Of a DNA stretch of 8,970 nt, positions 5,279-8,970 are shown in pieces. The notes beneath the pieces were generated by a model, which worked only from the letters and a program-made list of their open reading frames with translations, ran no database searches and was not told where the DNA came from. The translations under genes and the position numbers were made by a program. The DNA comes from an uncultured Dyadobacter sp. Its GTDB lineage: Bacteria; Bacteroidota; Bacteroidia; Cytophagales; Spirosomataceae. Location of the stretch: NCBI GenBank assembly GCA_937880795.1, contig CALGRQ010000298.1, forward strand, positions 1-8,970, given 5' to 3'. How positions within the stretch are numbered: the stretch's first letter is position 1; the number at the start of each line of letters is the position of its first letter.

Positions 5279-6421
5279 ATGAAAATGGAGAAATTAGATA
5301 ATCATCAAAAAGCCCATTACGAAGCATTATTGTTGCGTAATTACCTCAATGAGCTGACCGACGAAGAACAGGCAGAACTTTACAATGCCCTCAATACCTA
5401 TGCTGAGGTACGTCGTATGGATAGATTTATGGAAGAATATGTTAAGACTAACCAACTTCCATCCAAATTGCCAATATCCTCGATTTTGGCAGAATATGAA
5501 AAATTTGAAGTAATAACTTCTAGCAAAACGAAGCGCATTAATCGGAATCGCTGGATGGTTGCAGCCTGTATAGGAGCTGCATTGGGGCTTTCACTCTACT
5601 TTATTTGGCGCCCCGCATGGTCTTCTAACAGCCTGGCGGAGAATATGAGCGGCACCCAACTTACACTGGCCAATGGCAATAAAATCCTACTTGAATCAGA
5701 CACTACATTTAATGTCACTGGCTCGCAGGTCGCAGTAAACAGCGTACACCTGCAGGTCAACAATGAAAACAATGCTGCAGATACCTCGATGAATGAACTC
5801 GCTGTGCCTACCAAAACTGATTTCCATGTGACACTTCAAGATGGAACCAATGTGCATCTGAACTCCAAGACACGACTGAAGTTTCCATTTTCATTTGGCA
5901 ATACAAGAGAAGTATTTATAGATGGTGAGGCATTTTTTGAGGTAAAAGCAGATCCACAACGACCTTTCTTTGTAAACTTTCCAGGAGGGCGTGTGCAGGT
6001 GTTAGGAACTTCCTTTAACATTAATACTTACAATTCCAATCAATCCTATACCTCTTTGGTATCCGGATCGGCCGCCGTGTTTGCTGATGAAGAACAGATG
6101 TTATTGGTACCAGGAACCCAAGCGGCCATATCAGACCACAAAATTGAGAAACAGTCTTTTGATACAAGCAATGTCTTATCATGGCGCCAGGGTATTATTT
6201 ACTTCGACGCAATACCACTTAGTACAATCACAGAAGTCATTAAGCGATGGTACGATGTAGACATCATTCTGGAAAGCAAGACTGGAGACGTGCGGCTAAC
6301 CACCTCCTTGAATAAGAATAAACCACTTGTTGACTTTTTGCAAATGCTGGAGAATACAAATTTGCTTAAATACAATATTAACCGTAAAACCATCCACATC
6401 ACCCCAGTTTCCGGCAAATAA
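5279..6421 (+). CDS. FecR-family transmembrane anti-sigma factor
   Basis: The 380-residue protein has the standard Bacteroidota FecR layout. A cytoplasmic N-terminal part (1-90) would bind the sigma factor, and one membrane helix (about 92-112, WMVAACIGAALGLSLYFIW) follows basic residues. A periplasmic FecR domain covers about 180-270 (VTLQDGTNVHLNSKTRLKFP, then EVFIDGEAFFEVKADPQRPF and VLGTSFNINTY). A C-terminal DUF4974-type secretin/TonB-like short domain covers about 307-376 (YFDAIPLSTITEVIKRWYDV, ending KTIHITPVSGK). It should hold the upstream sigma factor inactive until a periplasmic signal, normally from a TonB-dependent receptor, triggers its proteolysis. It lies 13 bases after the sigma gene, so the two are surely co-transcribed. 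Length is typical. The odd feature is context: no receptor or SusC/SusD pair follows. Confidence 0.93.
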   Translation: MKMEKLDNHQKAHYEALLLRNYLNELTDEEQAELYNALNTYAEVRRMDRFMEEYVKTNQLPSKLPISSILAEYEKFEVITSSKTKRINRNRWMVAACIGAALGLSLYFIWRPAWSSNSLAENMSGTQLTLANGNKILLESDTTFNVTGSQVAVNSVHLQVNNENNAADTSMNELAVPTKTDFHVTLQDGTNVHLNSKTRLKFPFSFGNTREVFIDGEAFFEVKADPQRPFFVNFPGGRVQVLGTSFNINTYNSNQSYTSLVSGSAAVFADEEQMLLVPGTQAAISDHKIEKQSFDTSNVLSWRQGIIYFDAIPLSTITEVIKRWYDVDIILESKTGDVRLTTSLNKNKPLVDFLQMLENTNLLKYNINRKTIHITPVSGK

Positions 6422-6524
6422 CCACAGAACGAACACAAACAAGTTTGTAACTGACGGATTTTCAACTGTTTCAGTGGAAATGTCAGTATATTTTCCTTAT
6501 ATTGTTAAAGCCAAAAACATCAAA

Positions 6525-6854
6525 ATGCTTGTGAGTCCCAAAAATCAGAAGCGAGAGCGATTGTTTTTACAACAACTTAAAAAAGGTGACAATTTAGCCT
6601 GGAAAACTTTCTACATCGCTCATCGAGACCAATACATTAAATGTGCATATTTTGCGCTCAAAGATGAAATCAAAAGCTACGAACTTGTTCAAGATTTTTT
6701 CGCGAACCTATTAAACAATAAAGGTTATAAGCTGCTCGACACCACCAGCTATGCCAGCTTCAAGGAAGATCTGCTGAACTTTTTTATGAATAATTGTACC
6801 ACCAGCTCTACACTGCATATATTGGCGCATGCTCAAAAGAGCTTAAGTACTTGA
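6525..6854 (+). CDS. Truncated ECF sigma-like protein, region 2 only
   Basis: The 109-residue protein aligns with region 2 of the sigma factor at 4705-5265. Shared landmarks are LKKGDNLAWKTFY, then KDEIKSYELVQDFFANLL, a Lys-x-Tyr-x-Leu stretch, and a following Thr/Ser-rich turn. It then ends without any region 4 helix-turn-helix. The bases after the stop do not encode a region 4 in any frame I read, so a simple frameshift is not the cause. The ATG at 6525 was chosen because it starts just before the homology; the frame is open further upstream, with an ATG at 6480 and overlap into the FecR gene, but those residues look non-coding. The gap to FecR is 103 bases. It may be a decayed sigma gene or a small protein that binds FecR or RNA polymerase core (inference). 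Confidence 0.6.
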   Translation: MLVSPKNQKRERLFLQQLKKGDNLAWKTFYIAHRDQYIKCAYFALKDEIKSYELVQDFFANLLNNKGYKLLDTTSYASFKEDLLNFFMNNCTTSSTLHILAHAQKSLST

Positions 6855-6978
6855 TAAATATCCAGCCTTTGTAGCAATACCCTCCCGCTTTCGAAATAGT
6901 TGCATTCCCTCCACCAATATGAGTAAGAACAGAAAGTCTCTACCAGCGAACTTAAACATCCAACCCTGTTAATGAAAA
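6855..6978. other. Convergent intergenic gap, no terminator seen
   Basis: These 124 bases separate the stop codons of the convergent region-2-only sigma-like gene and the fused efflux gene. I see no G+C-rich hairpin with a T-run in either direction and no coding signal; only a weak imperfect direct repeat (GCAATACCCTCC and GCATTCCCTCC). Confidence 0.5.
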
Positions 6979-8970
6979 TCAATCCTGGGCATTCAGGAGG
7001 TACTTATATTCAATATGCTTTAATATCAATCTTAGTTTTGCATCCAATACTTTCAATAAACCTTGATCAATTGCGGCTCTCGCCTCAAGTAATGATCTTA
7101 TTGAAATCAGTCCTGCATCAAATTCTGCTGACTTAGATTGATAATAAATTACCGCGTTTTCATACCCCATACGTGCAAGCCTTAAACTTTGCTCCGTTTC
7201 ATCAAGTTGCTTCTTCATGCGCATACTTTCCAATTGCAAAGCAGATTCTACTTCCAGTGTATTCAAAATGGCTGCTTCCATTTGATGTTGCAACGATTGT
7301 ATTTGAGACTTGCGTTTTCCACCGTCAAAAACCGTCATTTGCAACGATACAATAGCTGAATAGCTTAAAAATGACTTCTGAGGAAAAATGCTACTCCCAT
7401 TCCCATAATCCCCCATCCAAATAAATGGACCTCCGGATATTCCAATCTTTGGATACGCCGTCGCCTTAACCAATTCCATTTGATTCAATAATTGCTGACT
7501 TTTGTTTTCAGCCTGTCTAACGGACAAATTACATCCATCCTCAATACGTTCCAATGTGCCTGGCGAAACCAAAGAATCCAGTTCCTTCAATTTTACCATT
7601 CTTGAATCTAGTCCGATAATCTGGCAGATAATTTCCTTATGAATAGATATCTCATTTTGAACCCGCAACAGCGTGAACCGATTCTCTTCAATAGCGAACC
7701 TGGTAATCAGCGTATCCTCCTTCTTGCTAAATCCGGCCCCCACACGCATAGAAACTTCCGAATGAATCCTTTCAAGACCTGCTTGACCCGCATCGAACAC
7801 CTTTTTCTCCAAAAGGAACTTTTGGTACTTCCAATAATTGATTTCAGTCGCCAATAACACCCGATCCCGCTGGCTTAACGCAGCTAATTTCGCCGCTTCT
7901 TCTTCCAACTCCGCCGATTCCACCAGCCGCTTCAATGTACCACCAGCATATATCGATTGTCCAATATTCAAAACTGCCACACCGCCATACGGTGCTACGA
8001 TATTTTGGATTGGGGCGCCAAACGAAAAACCATATGCATTAGCTGATACTTGTGGCAATCGATCTCCCTTTTGCCATTCTACTTTCTCATTAGCACTATA
8101 AAGCTCTGAAAAAGAACGCTTAATTTGCTTATTATTAAGGACGGCCAACTCCTTACATCTCAAAAGATCTACCTCTTGGGCAAATGTCGAAGGCAGATTA
8201 ACAATAAGCAACGCGATTATTCCCGCCAAAACAGCCAACCTGGACCCAGGTCGTTTACGCCCACCTTTTCCCCAAAAAGCAAGCATAACTGGCATGATTA
8301 TCAATGTAATTAAAACTGAATACAGTAGCCCAAATGCGACTACGGTTGCCAGCGGCCCCCACATTGGAGATCCACCTCCAATCATTGTGATTAAACCCAA
8401 CGCGGTTACTATAGAAGTATGCAAAACAGGACGCATTCTCAACCGGGCGGTCTCCTTCGCTGCCCGCTCAATTGGATAACCATTCTCCCTTATCAACAAG
8501 TCCATAAACTCTAGCTTGGTTACGCCATTACCCATAACCGTAGCAACCAAAGCAAGTAAACCTACAATTGCAGTAAATCCCAATGGATATCCTGTGATCA
8601 ATAATCCGATGGCAACACCCGGCAAGCTCAATACAAACGTTAATACAATGACACTAGCCCGTAAGAAGGATCTATACAAAAACAGAATTAGAAAAAAAGT
8701 ACCTGCAATTGTGGAAAGTATAGCTTTTATCAAACCTGGAGCATTCTCTTTTATCGTTTCAATCTCACCACCATATGAATACACGTAATTTTTTGGAAAA
8801 CGAATGGTCCCTATCCCTTTATCAATTTGTTTATAAATATCCATCGCCGGCACACCCATTTGAGCCTCTGCAAGTACAGTTATCACCCGTTTACCGTTCT
8901 TATGTGATATGCTACCAGTATGGTTCGTCAAAGCTATATCCACGCTTTGTTCAAGCGGAATCAGGGCTCC
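6979..8970 (-). CDS. Fused RND efflux permease / TolC-like outer-membrane factor (5' end outside window)
   Basis: The reading frame enters from the right window edge with no start, giving 663 visible residues (numbered from the edge). Residues 1-232 are the C-terminal end of an RND inner-membrane pump: the last periplasmic part (PLEQSVDIALTNHTG), then five membrane helices (about 80-102, 104-127, 129-152, 181-200, 206-232), with TKLEFMDLL, RLRMRPVLHTSIVTALG and MWGPLATVVAFGLL as recognisable RND motifs. A basic linker and a hydrophobic stretch ending STFAQ (about 243-265) act like an internal signal peptide. A TolC-type outer-membrane factor follows (about 266-663), with its two repeats marked by LNIGQSIYAGG and LQMTVFDGG and long heptad-rich helices. 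The product would export drugs, metals or other small molecules. Such fusions are known in Bacteroidota. Substrate class cannot be told, as the proton-relay residues lie outside the window. Confidence 0.9.
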   Translation of the reverse strand, partial: GALIPLEQSVDIALTNHTGSISHKNGKRVITVLAEAQMGVPAMDIYKQIDKGIGTIRFPKNYVYSYGGEIETIKENAPGLIKAILSTIAGTFFLILFLYRSFLRASVIVLTFVLSLPGVAIGLLITGYPLGFTAIVGLLALVATVMGNGVTKLEFMDLLIRENGYPIERAAKETARLRMRPVLHTSIVTALGLITMIGGGSPMWGPLATVVAFGLLYSVLITLIIMPVMLAFWGKGGRKRPGSRLAVLAGIIALLIVNLPSTFAQEVDLLRCKELAVLNNKQIKRSFSELYSANEKVEWQKGDRLPQVSANAYGFSFGAPIQNIVAPYGGVAVLNIGQSIYAGGTLKRLVESAELEEEAAKLAALSQRDRVLLATEINYWKYQKFLLEKKVFDAGQAGLERIHSEVSMRVGAGFSKKEDTLITRFAIEENRFTLLRVQNEISIHKEIICQIIGLDSRMVKLKELDSLVSPGTLERIEDGCNLSVRQAENKSQQLLNQMELVKATAYPKIGISGGPFIWMGDYGNGSSIFPQKSFLSYSAIVSLQMTVFDGGKRKSQIQSLQHQMEAAILNTLEVESALQLESMRMKKQLDETEQSLRLARMGYENAVIYYQSKSAEFDAGLISIRSLLEARAAIDQGLLKVLDAKLRLILKHIEYKYLLNAQD

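Noticed and set aside
6438..6451. Small dyad ACAAAC-AA-GTTTGT after the FecR gene
   Set aside because: A/T-rich six-base arms with a two-base centre and no T-run; not credible as a terminator and easily due to chance.
5596..6465. Minus-strand open frames across the FecR gene
   Set aside because: They are shadows of a clearly recognisable FecR coding sequence on the other strand.
6327..6524. Upstream extension of the region-2-only sigma-like frame into the FecR gene
   Set aside because: The residues encoded there are Cys/Asn/Thr-rich with no sigma similarity; homology begins after the ATG at 6525.
6868..6913. Imperfect direct repeat GCAATACCCTCC / GCATTCCCTCC
   Set aside because: Too short and imperfect, with no matching flank that would mark an insertion site.
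7173..8788. Several plus-strand open frames opposite the efflux gene
   Set aside because: They are antisense to a continuous RND-TolC coding sequence and show no family features.

Overview
The window looks like chromosomal DNA from a Bacteroidota bacterium, most likely of the Sphingobacteriia/Chitinophagia type. The signs are an ECF sigma factor followed by a FecR-type anti-sigma factor with a C-terminal DUF4974-like part, NUMOD4/NUMOD1 repeat proteins, small exported DUF6520-like proteins beside a MauE/DoxX-like membrane protein, an RND pump fused to its TolC-like outer-membrane partner, A/T-rich start regions without Shine-Dalgarno sequences, and fairly low G+C. No rRNA, tRNA, CRISPR array or transposase gene was seen.

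Left part (43-2472, all minus strand): a compact cell-envelope cluster. In transcription order it holds a small exported Cys-pair protein (2472-2224), a MauE-like redox membrane protein with a CSCGG motif (2197-1754), a second, divergent Cys-pair protein (1767-1510), a third (1415-1194), a strong hairpin terminator (1179-1151) and a membrane-anchored protein that may be a beta-propeller (1119-43). The three small proteins share one conserved Trp, a C-x7-C pair and a C-terminal Pro. The whole resembles, in parts list only, the methylamine dehydrogenase maturation set (small cross-linked subunit, MauE, propeller subunit). This is the best candidate here for an undescribed system.

Middle (2600-4141, minus strand): a NUMOD4 protein with a decayed HNH-like segment and three NUMOD1-like repeats, preceded by a small XRE/Cro-type regulator. 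A perfect 20-bp palindrome lies 40 bp upstream of the regulator start, a likely autoregulatory operator. Two more inverted repeats lie between the two genes.

Gene-free stretch (4142-4704): it holds the palindrome, an A/T-rich inverted repeat, a possible Bacteroidota-type promoter, and a striking 92-nt hairpin (4366-4457). The 5' arm of that hairpin can also sit in the loop of a competing upstream hairpin. A terminator-like hairpin follows. This may be an unrecognised structured RNA, a leader of the sigma operon, or a mobile-element relic.

Right part: plus-strand ECF sigma factor (4705-5265), FecR-like anti-sigma factor (5279-6421) and a second sigma-like protein that has only region 2 (6525-6854). 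No TonB-dependent receptor or SusC/D pair follows, unlike the usual FecIR layout. Converging on these from the right edge is the 3' part of a fused RND-TolC efflux gene (8970-6979, minus strand), cut by the window end.
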